Origin: Firmicutes bacterium UBA6113 | GTDB taxonomy: Bacteria; Bacillota; Clostridia; Tissierellales; Sedimentibacteraceae | Assembly: GCA_002422545.1 (NCBI GenBank) | Contig: DIWF01000017.1 | Span: 62,001-126,000, forward strand | Length of the DNA: 64,000 nucleotides | Direction of reading: 5' to 3' | In this document: positions 1 through 7,853 of the stretch, one piece after another | Position numbering within the stretch: position 1 is the stretch's first letter | How the letters are laid out: each line of letters begins with the position of its first letter | The notes under the pieces: model-generated | Database searches by the model: none | What the model saw: only the letters and a program-made list of their open reading frames with translations | What the model was told of the DNA's origin: nothing | Position numbers and translations under genes: made by a program

Positions 1-155
1 GCCTCAAGAAGCGTGATGATCTTAACTGATCCAGAGGCTAAAAAAACATCGCAATTTCCGGCATAGCAACTTTCTCCACAATTCAAATCTATGTAATAAA
101 TACCTATCTTGCCTCTAAAGTTTTCAATTCTATCTTTAATATTATCTAAAATCAT
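1..155 (-). CDS. class A beta-lactamase-like serine hydrolase, N-terminal fragment
   Basis: Only the first 51 codons lie in the window; the gene runs off the left edge. The ATG at 155 lies inside the end of the sigma-54 activator gene (14-bp overlap), so the two are probably translationally coupled. The segment reads IGIYYIDLN, then CYAGNCDVFLASGSVKI. This resembles the N-terminal strand and active-site helix of the class A beta-lactamase-like fold (Beta-lactamase2 family). No signal peptide is visible, so a cytoplasmic protein is likely. By alignment the catalytic S-x-x-K would fall on G-S-V-K (residues 42-45), leaving Gly where Ser is expected, although a Ser sits one residue away on each side. 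Family assignment rests on a short piece, so function is tentative. Confidence 0.5.
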   Translation of the reverse strand, partial: MILDNIKDRIENFRGKIGIYYIDLNCGESCYAGNCDVFLASGSVKIITLLE

Positions 156-1911
156 TTTCTTCTATCCCTTCATATATGATGGCATATTTCTTTATCTTAT
201 CAAAAATAGCAGTTCTTCCTATATCTAAATATTGCGCCGCCTTTGATTTATCTCCATGGAATAAATCTAACGCATTTCGTATTGCCTGCTTCTCGCAATT
301 TTCTTTTAATTCTCTTAAGGTCATCGGTTTTAATGCAAATTTATCATGCTCAGGCAAAACTATATCATCTGGAGGAATAATTTTTTTATCGCATAAAATA
401 GCAGCTTTTTCTAATACATTCTCCAATTCCCGAATATTCCCTGGCCATGGATATTCCTTGATTTTTTCCAAAGTTTGATACCCTATCAAAACAGGTTCTA
501 TCTCAAGTCTTTCACATATTTCAGGCAGAATGTCTGATATTATAGCATGTATACAATCTAATCTTTCTCTGAGCGGAGGTATCTCTATTGGAAATACATT
601 TATCCTATAGTACAGATCTTCTCTGAAGTTCTTCTCCTTTACCATTTCTGCCAGATTCTTATTTGTTGCTGCAATAAATCTTACATCAACCTCGCATTTT
701 TTAGTACCGCCTACACGATAATATGTCTTACTTTGCATTACTTCCAGCAATTTGCCCTGAAGCGTTAGTGGTATTTCACCTATTTCATCCAGAAATAGCG
801 TGCCTCCGAATGCCATGTCAAATAGACCTTCTTTACCGCCTTTTTTAGCTCCGGTAAAAGCACCTTCTTCATAACCAAACAACTCACTTTCTAAAAGATG
901 ATATGCTATAGCAGCACAATTTATATGCACAAAAGGCTTATCCTTCCTCTTGCTGCAATTATGTATTTCTCTTGCCAGGAATGTCTTTCCAGTTCCGCTT
1001 TCACCTGTCAATAAAATAGTTGCATTTGTAGCGCTACCTTTTTGAAGGAGTTTTTCCAGTTCCCTAAACTTACCTTCATTTCCCCACAGTCTGAAACTAT
1101 TGTATTGTATACTGCCGTATCTATTCTCTGATTCCTTACATAATATCTTATTATATTTAAAATTATCATCGATAATGTTTTGTATCAGGCTTTCTTCCTC
1201 ATCAAATGAGATTATGTTGTACAAAACGCCCTTTAATTCAATGGTTTCTTTGCAAATAAAAACCTTTGCATCTTTAAAATCAGTTAGAATCTCACCTCTT
1301 AAAATTGCTTCATATATATTATTATGGATGAACTTTTTTAGATTCATATTCTGAATTTTTTCTTGATTGCAGTATCCATTAAAATCCTTTTTTATTAAGA
1401 TTTTCTCAAAGCCATTATCTTCGACATCTTCAGGAATAAAGTATTTTATTCCGTTATCATCTGCCAAAATTGCAATCTCCTTATACCTAGCCGTATCAAA
1501 AGACATTATCTGAGTATCTACCTTGACTATGATATTACTACCTTTTCTTATTACTGTTATGGACTTTCTTTCATATATCGTATCTATTAATTCTTCTGTT
1601 TTCCCTTCATATTTAAAATTCTGCTTTATTATTGGCATTATCTCTTCACTGCCTATTGAAGAAATAACCAATAGTCTTTTATCATAATGTATTTCATTAG
1701 CAGGTATTTTAAACTCGTTAGTTACAAATAAATAATCTCTTTCTTCATTTGAAACATAGATTAAAACATTGCCTTTTTCAAAGCTTCCACTCGGATATGC
1801 AATGGGCTTTACCAAATCCCTTTTTAAGTATTTTAAAGTCCTATCACCCAAAAAAACAATATTATCATTTTGATCTGTTATTATATAATTATCCTTTTTC
1901 ATTTTTCTCAC
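142..1911 (-). CDS. sigma-54-dependent transcriptional activator
   Basis: A 589-residue bacterial enhancer-binding protein that would use ATP to open sigma-54 (RpoN) promoters. The AAA+ domain spans about 265-510: Walker A GESGTGKT (303-310), the sigma-54 contact loop GAFTGA (350-355), Walker B TLFLDEIGEIP (371-381) and WPGNIRELENV. A Fis-type helix-turn-helix (KSKAAQYLDIGRTAIFDKIKKY region) closes the protein. Residues 1-265 are the sensory part; I recognise no PAS, GAF, ACT or receiver motif in them. The gene overlaps the downstream beta-lactamase-like gene by 14 bp, so that gene is the first candidate target. No convincing -24/-12 promoter was seen nearby. Confidence 0.93.
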   Translation of the reverse strand: MRKMKKDNYIITDQNDNIVFLGDRTLKYLKRDLVKPIAYPSGSFEKGNVLIYVSNEERDYLFVTNEFKIPANEIHYDKRLLVISSIGSEEIMPIIKQNFKYEGKTEELIDTIYERKSITVIRKGSNIIVKVDTQIMSFDTARYKEIAILADDNGIKYFIPEDVEDNGFEKILIKKDFNGYCNQEKIQNMNLKKFIHNNIYEAILRGEILTDFKDAKVFICKETIELKGVLYNIISFDEEESLIQNIIDDNFKYNKILCKESENRYGSIQYNSFRLWGNEGKFRELEKLLQKGSATNATILLTGESGTGKTFLAREIHNCSKRKDKPFVHINCAAIAYHLLESELFGYEEGAFTGAKKGGKEGLFDMAFGGTLFLDEIGEIPLTLQGKLLEVMQSKTYYRVGGTKKCEVDVRFIAATNKNLAEMVKEKNFREDLYYRINVFPIEIPPLRERLDCIHAIISDILPEICERLEIEPVLIGYQTLEKIKEYPWPGNIRELENVLEKAAILCDKKIIPPDDIVLPEHDKFALKPMTLRELKENCEKQAIRNALDLFHGDKSKAAQYLDIGRTAIFDKIKKYAIIYEGIEENDFR

Positions 1912-2130
1912 CTATTATAATAACCTCTTATAATCCTCAAATATTTATTTTAACATTTTATAATATAAGAAAATTGAACCTATGTCAATATCGCAGGTAC
2001 AAAATGTTGAACATTTTACTCAATTTTTACAGCTATTTTTTAGGGGGCTACCCCTAATTTCGCAGTTATATCACATGGGCATTAACTGTATTTAAAAAAG
2101 ATAGATGCACTGACCATTACCCGTGTGCGT

Positions 2131-2170
2131 AAAAAAACAGCGACCCTCAACTGAGAATCGCTGTTTTTTT
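2131..2170 (-). terminator. rho-independent terminator after tRNA-Leu
   Basis: Inverted repeat AACAGCGA / TCGCTGTT with a 14-nt loop and A/T runs on both sides. On the minus strand the stem is followed by a T run directly downstream of tRNA-Leu, which fits a tRNA terminator. A second small hairpin, TTAGGGG/CCCCTAA, lies at 2040-2057 nearer the sigma-54 activator gene. Confidence 0.85.
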
Positions 2171-2177
2171 ATAATAT

Positions 2178-2262
2178 TGGTACGGATGACAGGACTTGAA
2201 CCTGCATGGAGTTACCCACACGGACCTGAACCGTGCGCGTCTGCCAATTCCGCCACATCCGC
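2178..2262 (-). tRNA. tRNA-Leu (anticodon CAG)
   Basis: An 85-nt class II tRNA read on the minus strand. The acceptor stem is GCGGATG/CATCCGT (with a G-T first pair). The anticodon arm CACGG-TTCAGGT-CCGTG gives anticodon CAG, decoding CUG. A short variable arm and a TTCAAGT T-loop follow. The 3' CCA is encoded (TGG at 2178-2180 on the plus strand). The D-loop TGGCAGACGC is typical of leucine tRNAs. Confidence 0.95.
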
Positions 2263-2435
2263 ATATCGCTTAATTATATTAACACAAGGAGTTTAGATTT
2301 GCAACATTTTTTTTACTAAGTTCTAAACTTTTACTGATTTGCAACAAAAATTATAAAGTTGTTAACAAGTGTAAGGTTTTAAAAGAATTTTATTCACAGA
2401 CTTGGTAGTGTGTAAACAATTTACTTGGATTAAAT

Positions 2436-2465
2436 AACAAGGCCCCGCAATGCAGGGCTTTGTTT
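2436..2465 (-). terminator. terminator downstream of the parvulin gene
   Basis: Ten-bp stem AACAAGGCCC / GGGCTTTGTT (one G-T pair) with a 10-nt loop, 16 bp past the stop codon of the peptidyl-prolyl isomerase gene. Confidence 0.75.
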
Positions 2466-2481
2466 GATTACACGTTGTAAG

Positions 2482-3225
2482 TTATTCCATTATATATACT
2501 TCGTACTTGCCTGTAAGTTCAGCTTTTTTATCCATGTATACTTTTTCTTGTTTTTCAACAAAGAAGCCTTCTTTAACTTCTTGATAAACTTCTTCAAATT
2601 CTGAATTTCTTGCAGGCATATGTTCTGTAAGTTTAATTATGTGGTATCCGAACTGTGTCTTAACAGGTTCGCTTATTTCCCCGACCTGCATTGAAAATAC
2701 AGCATCTTCGAATTCCTTTACCATTTGTCCTCTTCCGAACTGTCCCAGAGCACCACCGTTTTGTTTTGAAGGGCAGCTTGAAAATTTCTCTGCAGCTTCT
2801 TCGAATTTCAAGCCATCTGTTATGTCTTCAAGAATTTCATTGGCTTTTTCTTCTGTTTCAACAAGAATGTGGCTTGCTTTAACCATTTCTTCAGTCTTGA
2901 ACATTGATTTGTGTTTTTCATAATAATCCTTAAGTTCTTCATCTGAAACTGTAATACTGTTAAACATTTTTCTTAAGGAATACTGCTGCAGCATGGACTT
3001 TTTCATATTTTCCATAACAGCTAAAAATTCTTCATCCTTATCAAGGTTCTTTTCCACAGCATCAGAATACATCAGTTCATGCATCACCAGTTCGTCGATT
3101 AATTTAACTCTTCCTTCGGCACCTTGGAAATATGCTGCATTTTGTCCTAAATTGCCCATTAAGGCTTTTAGGTCAGATTCTTTTATTTCTCTGCCGTCAA
3201 CTACAGCTAATACTTTATTTTCCAT
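2482..3225 (-). CDS. parvulin-type (PpiC) peptidyl-prolyl cis-trans isomerase
   Basis: A 247-residue foldase that would speed proline isomerisation during protein folding. An N-terminal SurA-like helical region (about 1-105) precedes a PpiC rotamase domain (about 110-215) with the family landmarks KASHILVET, GGALGQFGRGQMVKEFEDA, VGEISEPVKTQFGYHIIKL. Unlike PrsA it starts MENKVLAVVDG with no signal peptide or lipobox, so it should act in the cytoplasm. AGGAGAT lies 5 nt before the ATG. It appears monocistronic, with its own terminator at 2436-2465. Confidence 0.93.
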   Translation of the reverse strand: MENKVLAVVDGREIKESDLKALMGNLGQNAAYFQGAEGRVKLIDELVMHELMYSDAVEKNLDKDEEFLAVMENMKKSMLQQYSLRKMFNSITVSDEELKDYYEKHKSMFKTEEMVKASHILVETEEKANEILEDITDGLKFEEAAEKFSSCPSKQNGGALGQFGRGQMVKEFEDAVFSMQVGEISEPVKTQFGYHIIKLTEHMPARNSEFEEVYQEVKEGFFVEKQEKVYMDKKAELTGKYEVYIME

Positions 3226-3321
3226 ATTATCTCCTATGATTTATTGATTTTGCTCATGAATTATGAATTGCGCAGTTGCACAAATTTGGTGCTCATTGCG
3301 GCTGACCTGCCGCAATAAATA

Positions 3322-3339
3322 AGAGGGTTTACACCCTCT
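3322..3339 (-). terminator. probable terminator after HPr gene
   Basis: Stem AGAGGGT/ACCCTCT with a 4-nt loop, 10 bp past the HPr stop; the following minus-strand sequence is T-rich (TTATTTATT). A second hairpin, ATTGCGGC/GCCGCAAT (3295-3316), follows and may be part of a repeat element. Confidence 0.6.
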
Positions 3340-3348
3340 CTTTATACT

Positions 3349-3615
3349 TTATTCTTCTTCTTCCATGAATTCCAATAAATTTGACAATTCAGCTATGCAC
3401 TTATCTTCATCAGAACCTTTAGTAATGATAATAAGTTCGTCACCTTTCATAGCTCCTAAAGCCATTATGCTAATAATGCTTTTTCCATTAGCTTCCTGGA
3501 TTCCTTTTTTAATAATAATCTCACTGTCAAAATTTCTAGCTTTCTTCACAAATATAGCTGCTGGTCTAGCGTGCAGTCCTATCTTATTTTTCAATATTAC
3601 TTTTTGTGATCTCAT
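3349..3615 (-). CDS. ptsH: HPr phosphocarrier protein
   Basis: An 88-residue HPr. His15 in GLHARPA is the site phosphorylated by enzyme I. Ser46 in NGKSIISI is the HPr-kinase site used in Firmicutes catabolite repression. Both are present, so this is a phosphotransfer-competent HPr rather than a Crh protein, which lacks His15, although it sits where Bacillus carries crh (just after whiA). The start overlaps the end of whiA by 32 bp and a GAGGTG ribosome binding site lies inside whiA, so the two are co-transcribed. No enzyme I gene is in the window. Confidence 0.93.
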   Translation of the reverse strand: MRSQKVILKNKIGLHARPAAIFVKKARNFDSEIIIKKGIQEANGKSIISIMALGAMKGDELIIITKGSDEDKCIAELSNLLEFMEEEE

Positions 3616-4579
3616 TTTCTACACCTCTTTTCTCATGCTTCATTAAATCTTCAGCAATTTCCTCAATTTTTCTTAATCTATGATTCACACCTGATTTTCC
3701 AAGGGGTGGATTTAGCATTTCTCCAAGTTCCTTTAAGCTTGCATTGCTGTGTTTCAGTCTTAAGTATGCAAGTTCACGCAAATGGTCGGGAAGATTATCG
3801 ATAGCTTTATGCTTTTTCAATATCTTAATGCTGTTAATCTGCCTCATGGATGTGTCTACTATCTTATCAAGATTAGCAGTTTCACAGTTTATTACCCTGT
3901 TGATTTGGTTGCGTGTTTCTTTTACTGCTCTTACATTTTCAAAATCAAGCACTGCCTTGTTAGCACCCATTAGCGCCAGAAGGTCTGAAATTTGTTCGCT
4001 TTCCTTTATGTACGTTACATAGTTGTTTTTTCTGTAAATTATTTTTGCTCCTATGTCGTAGCTTTCAAGAAGACTGCATATTCCTTTGCTTTGTTCTTCC
4101 CTGCTGCTGACAAACTCAGCATGATAGGATTTTTCAGGGTCGCTTATAGAACCGCATCCCATGAAAGAACCTTTTATGTATGCTCTTCTACACAGGTCAT
4201 TTTTAATCAATTCTTCAGGAACACCGTAGTCAAATGCCATTATGTTGAAGTCTTCCTTGTCGGCAATCCTTGTGTCCAGCAAAAACTTTCTGGCTAATTT
4301 ATTTTCAATATTTATGATGTAATTATTATGTTTTTTAAGTCTGTTGGTCTTTTCCACACTCACGTTTGTGGAAATTCCGTACGCAATCTTAAGAAGCTTG
4401 AAAATTCTTCTTGCTACCGCAGCATTTTCTGTTGAAAATTCAACTTCGATTTTGTTAAAACCTTTAAAGCTAATATAACCCATCGTTCTCACTAAAGCTG
4501 ATATTTCTGCCTGTGCCGCCACATCGCTGTTTATTTCTGTTCTTGACAGCTCATCCTTAATTTTAGAAGAAAAAGTCAT
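3584..4579 (-). CDS. whiA: WhiA DNA-binding protein
   Basis: A 331-residue WhiA/YvcL homologue. The N-terminal half is the degenerate LAGLIDADG homing-endonuclease-like domain (MTFSSKIKDELSR start; FMGCGSISDPEKSYHAEF near the middle). The C-terminal 90 residues are the helix-turn-helix (LREL.YLRLKHSNASLKELGEMLNPPLGKSGV region). In Firmicutes WhiA influences chromosome segregation and cell division. It starts 9 bp after the NUDIX stop and overlaps HPr, giving a NUDIX-whiA-HPr operon. The rapZ (yvcJ) and yvcK genes that normally separate NUDIX from whiA in Bacillus are absent here. Confidence 0.95.
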   Translation of the reverse strand: MTFSSKIKDELSRTEINSDVAAQAEISALVRTMGYISFKGFNKIEVEFSTENAAVARRIFKLLKIAYGISTNVSVEKTNRLKKHNNYIINIENKLARKFLLDTRIADKEDFNIMAFDYGVPEELIKNDLCRRAYIKGSFMGCGSISDPEKSYHAEFVSSREEQSKGICSLLESYDIGAKIIYRKNNYVTYIKESEQISDLLALMGANKAVLDFENVRAVKETRNQINRVINCETANLDKIVDTSMRQINSIKILKKHKAIDNLPDHLRELAYLRLKHSNASLKELGEMLNPPLGKSGVNHRLRKIEEIAEDLMKHEKRGVENEITKSNIEK

Positions 4580-4588
4580 ATAATCACC

Positions 4589-5014
4589 TTATTTGTAGCA
4601 ATGAAATTTTATATCTTCAACAGCTTTTTTTATAATTTTTCTTTCATCGTCGTATCTTGCAATTATCAATGATCTCTCAAAAGGAAGGTATTTAGCTTCC
4701 ACAAATCCTTCATTTTTCTGTGCGGTGCAATTCATGTTCCGTGCCATCATCAAATACCAGTGAACTTCTTTATTTATATGAACCCTGTCCATGTAGCTGG
4801 TTCTATTAAATTCATAATTGATTTTCCCAAGATATTTAATGGTGGTAACTTTTGCCTTGGTTTCCTCAAATACCTCGCGCAAGGCAGTTTCCTTAAGCGT
4901 CTCGTTTTCTTCAACTCTTCCTTTAGGAAGTACCCAGTCTCCGTTAAATTTCTTTAACATCAAAATGCTGTTCTTGAAAAAAACAATCCCCCCAGCACTT
5001 ACTTCTTCAATCAT
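4589..5014 (-). CDS. NUDIX hydrolase (YvcI-like)
   Basis: A NUDIX-fold pyrophosphohydrolase, 141 residues from the chosen start. The NUDIX box GRVEENETLKETALREVFEE is complete, including the metal-binding REVFEE core, so it should hydrolyse a nucleoside-diphosphate-linked substrate; the substrate cannot be read. I chose the ATG at 5014 (MIEEVSAGG) because AAAGGTGAGG lies 5 nt before it; an upstream in-frame TTG/ATG-like extension has no such site. It is first in the operon with whiA and HPr, the position that yvcI holds in Bacillus. Confidence 0.88.
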   Translation of the reverse strand: MIEEVSAGGIVFFKNSILMLKKFNGDWVLPKGRVEENETLKETALREVFEETKAKVTTIKYLGKINYEFNRTSYMDRVHINKEVHWYLMMARNMNCTAQKNEGFVEAKYLPFERSLIIARYDDERKIIKKAVEDIKFHCYK

Positions 5015-5152
5015 ATATGCCTCACCTTTATAATATTGTAGATTATATAATAACACAATATTTTAAAAAATCAAACATATATTTACAGTGTACAATAAAA
5101 ACGAATATATTTCAACTAATTTTGTGATAAAATATTTACAAATAGAAAAATT

Positions 5153-6304
5153 CTAATCTTCTTGTTTTTCCGGTCTTTCTCCATAATACTGATAGTAATC
5201 AACTCTCACATCACCATTGAAAAGCTTTCTTTTTCTGTCTGCTTTTCTACCGAAATCATTCTCAAAACTTTCAATTGATGTAATAAAGTAACTGGACCAC
5301 GTCCTGTCCTTGCCGAAAACTTTTCCAAAATGTTCGTGTATTTTTTTAATTTCAGATATATCGCCGATTCTCTCTCCGTAAGGAGGATTTGTAATCAATA
5401 TGCCATATGGACACATTGGTTCTTTAATGTGCATTACATCCTTTACAAAGAACTCTATGCAGTCATCCACACCGGCCTCAGCAGCATTTTCCTGTGCAAT
5501 TTTAATGGCCTTGGCGCTTATGTCTGATGCATAAATTTTAATTTCAGAATCAAGGTCTATGTTTTTTCTTGCTTCAATCTTTGCGTTTTTCCAGTATTCT
5601 TCTTTGACAGCAGGCCAGTTTTGAGATGCAAAACTCCTGTTTAGCCCCGGAGCTATATTTCTCCCAATCATTGCAGCTTCAATTGCAATTGTTCCTGAAC
5701 CGCACATGGGGTCATAAAGGATGCGGTCTTTTTTCCAGTAGCTCAAACTTACCAACGCTGCAGCCATTGTTTCCTTAAGAGGAGCTTCCATTGATTTTTC
5801 TCTGTAACCTCTCTTGAACAATCCTTCCCTTGCTCCGGTTGTATCAATTGAAACAGTTGCAACATCCTTGTGAATTGATATGAGAATTGTATATTCAGCT
5901 CCTGTTTCAGGCATCCACTCAACATCATATTCTTCACACAGTTTTTTTGACACTGCTTTTTTTACGAGTGCCTGGCAGTCAGAAACGCTGTATAACTTTG
6001 ATTTCACTGATTTTCCCTTGACAGTGAACTTGCCGTCTTTTGAAATCCACTTTTCCCATGGAAGCTCATAGGTTTTATCAAAGAGCTCTTCAAAGCTTAA
6101 GGCTTCAAACTGCCCCATGACAAGCATAACCCTGTCTGCACACCTCAAATTGATATTTGCTCTGGATATGTCTTTTGTTTCTGCGTCAAAGTACATCCAG
6201 CCGTTGTCTGTAACAACATTTTCATAGCCAAGGTCATTCAGTTCTCTTTTTACAACTGCCTCCAGACCGAAGGCGCTGATTGCCGCTAATTTTATTTTAT
6301 CCAT
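5153..6304 (-). CDS. THUMP-domain 23S rRNA (guanine-N2) methyltransferase, RlmL/YpsC-like
   Basis: A 383-residue class I RNA methyltransferase. An N-terminal THUMP-type RNA-binding region (about 1-160) is followed by the Rossmann methyltransferase domain with DPMCGSGTIAIEAAMIGRN (SAM-binding) and the catalytic TNPPYGERIGD motif of N2-guanine and N6-adenine methylases. It resembles YpsC and the N-terminal half of RlmL, which make m2G2445 in 23S rRNA. The ATG at 6304 is chosen because AAGAAAGGAAA precedes it; a TTG 18 bp upstream lacks a site. It lies 26 bp after the PAS sigma-54 activator gene on the same strand and may be co-transcribed. Confidence 0.9.
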   Translation of the reverse strand: MDKIKLAAISAFGLEAVVKRELNDLGYENVVTDNGWMYFDAETKDISRANINLRCADRVMLVMGQFEALSFEELFDKTYELPWEKWISKDGKFTVKGKSVKSKLYSVSDCQALVKKAVSKKLCEEYDVEWMPETGAEYTILISIHKDVATVSIDTTGAREGLFKRGYREKSMEAPLKETMAAALVSLSYWKKDRILYDPMCGSGTIAIEAAMIGRNIAPGLNRSFASQNWPAVKEEYWKNAKIEARKNIDLDSEIKIYASDISAKAIKIAQENAAEAGVDDCIEFFVKDVMHIKEPMCPYGILITNPPYGERIGDISEIKKIHEHFGKVFGKDRTWSSYFITSIESFENDFGRKADRKRKLFNGDVRVDYYQYYGERPEKQED

Positions 6305-6330
6305 ATTTTCCTTTCTTAACAATCAATTGT

Positions 6331-7752
6331 TCAATCAATTGATATGCCGTATTTATCCATTTTGTAATAAAGCGTGGCTCTTGGAATCTTAAGACTTTTT
6401 GCTGCCAAGGCCTTGTTGTTCTTAGACTCTTCCAGAGTTTTCAGTATAATTCTTTTTTCTATTTTTTCAAGATAATCTTCAAGTCCCGTGTCGCTGTTTA
6501 CAATTTCATCTATATTTATAATTTTGTTTATTTCGTCGACTTTTATTCTCTGAAGCTCGTAAGGCAGAAATTCTTTTTCTATTTTGTCTTTTCCGCTTTG
6601 AGAGGCAATTACAACCGACCTTTGAATGACATTCCTGAGCTCCCTCACATTTCCTCCCCAGCTGTACTGGTTGAATATGTCAAAAACCTCATCGGGTATT
6701 TCAACAATGCTTATTCCCTGCTCCATGCAGAATTCCTGTAGGAACTTGTTCGCAAGAAGTGATATGTCTCCCTTTCGGTCCCTTAGAGGTGGTATGTTTA
6801 TCTGAAATACATCAAGCCTGTAGTACAAATCCATCCTGAATTTGTCCAGGGCTATTAGTTCTCTTATATTCTTATTTGTTGCAGAAATTATCCTAACGTC
6901 GATTTTCTTTTGTTTGTTGGAGCCGATTCTTGTAACAACTCCGTCTTCAAGAATTCTCAAAAGCTTTGGCTGAAGTTCAAGTGGCATATCGGCTACCTCG
7001 TCAAGAAACAGTGTTCCTCCCTCGGCTTCCTCGAATTTTCCCATTTTCCCTTCATTTTTTGCTCCGGTAAAGGCTCCTGCTTCATAACCGAATATTTCGC
7101 TTTCAAACAATTCCCTTGGGATTGCGCTGCAATTAATAGGAATAAATTTTCCCTTTCTGCCGCTTTCATAATGAATTGCCTTTGCAAACAATTCTTTTCC
7201 TGTTCCGCTTTCCCCCTTCAGAAGAATATTGAGGGGAGATTTTGCAATATTTCTGCACAGGTTAATAATCTGTATGAAATTTGAACTGTTGCTTATTATT
7301 TTTGAAAAATAAGCTTCACCTGTGGAAGCCATTTTGGAATATTCTTTTTCAAGCTGTAAAAGATTTGTCTGAGTCTTGTTCAATAAATCGCTCAGCTTCA
7401 CAATTTCAGTGATGTCCCTGTCTCTTGCAAGTCCTCCTATGAGGTTTCCAAGCTTGTCGTAAAGGGGAACAGCACTGGAAACAACATAGCTGTTTTCCCT
7501 TGGACTGTTGTAAATGTTGTAAAATGATGTCTTCCTTTCAAGCACTCTCGGAAGTATGGCATTAGGAAAAAAAGCTCTTATGTCCTTGTCGATAATATCC
7601 TTCCTTTCAACAGCAAAATACTGCTCTGCTGTTGAATTAAAAAATATTACTGTTCCGTCCTTGTCAACAACAGTAATAGAATCTGGTATGTTATCCAATA
7701 TGTATTCAAATAATCCTCTATCATGCTTGTTGAAGCCCTTTTCGCCCACCAT
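6331..7752 (-). CDS. PAS-domain sigma-54-dependent transcriptional activator
   Basis: A 473-residue enhancer-binding protein. A PAS domain (about 10-130; LDNIPDSITVVDKDGTVIFFN) with the GLARDRDIT end is joined by a short coiled coil to an AAA+ domain with GESGTGKELFAKAIH (Walker A), YEAGAFTGA (sigma-54 contact loop), GGTLFLDEVADMP (Walker B) and WGGNVRELRNV. A Fis-type helix-turn-helix (NKALAAKSLKIPRATLYYKM) ends it. The PAS domain suggests a small-molecule or redox signal, which cannot be read. GGGGG lies 5 nt before the ATG. No operon partner reveals its target. Confidence 0.93.
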   Translation of the reverse strand: MVGEKGFNKHDRGLFEYILDNIPDSITVVDKDGTVIFFNSTAEQYFAVERKDIIDKDIRAFFPNAILPRVLERKTSFYNIYNSPRENSYVVSSAVPLYDKLGNLIGGLARDRDITEIVKLSDLLNKTQTNLLQLEKEYSKMASTGEAYFSKIISNSSNFIQIINLCRNIAKSPLNILLKGESGTGKELFAKAIHYESGRKGKFIPINCSAIPRELFESEIFGYEAGAFTGAKNEGKMGKFEEAEGGTLFLDEVADMPLELQPKLLRILEDGVVTRIGSNKQKKIDVRIISATNKNIRELIALDKFRMDLYYRLDVFQINIPPLRDRKGDISLLANKFLQEFCMEQGISIVEIPDEVFDIFNQYSWGGNVRELRNVIQRSVVIASQSGKDKIEKEFLPYELQRIKVDEINKIINIDEIVNSDTGLEDYLEKIEKRIILKTLEESKNNKALAAKSLKIPRATLYYKMDKYGISID

Positions 7753-7764
7753 GTACCCCCGATT

Positions 7765-7853
7765 ATTAATTAAGAATTAAGAATTATGGAAAGAATTGTG
7801 CTTTGCACAATTCCAACATTTAATTCTTCACTCTTCATTCTTAATTCTTAATT
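7765..7853. repeat. palindromic AATTCTTAA/GTGC hairpin element
   Basis: Long imperfect inverted repeat: arms built from TTAATTAAGAATTAAGAATT and its complement enclose an inner GAATTGTGC/GCACAATTC stem. The right arm supplies the last codons and stop of the methyltransferase gene ending at 7841. Related elements lie at 9014-9144 and 25237-25282. Confidence 0.75.

Noticed and set aside
1749..2057. Plus-strand open frame opposite the start of the sigma-54 activator gene
   Set aside because: It is antisense to a well supported gene, has no ribosome binding site and encodes no recognisable domain.
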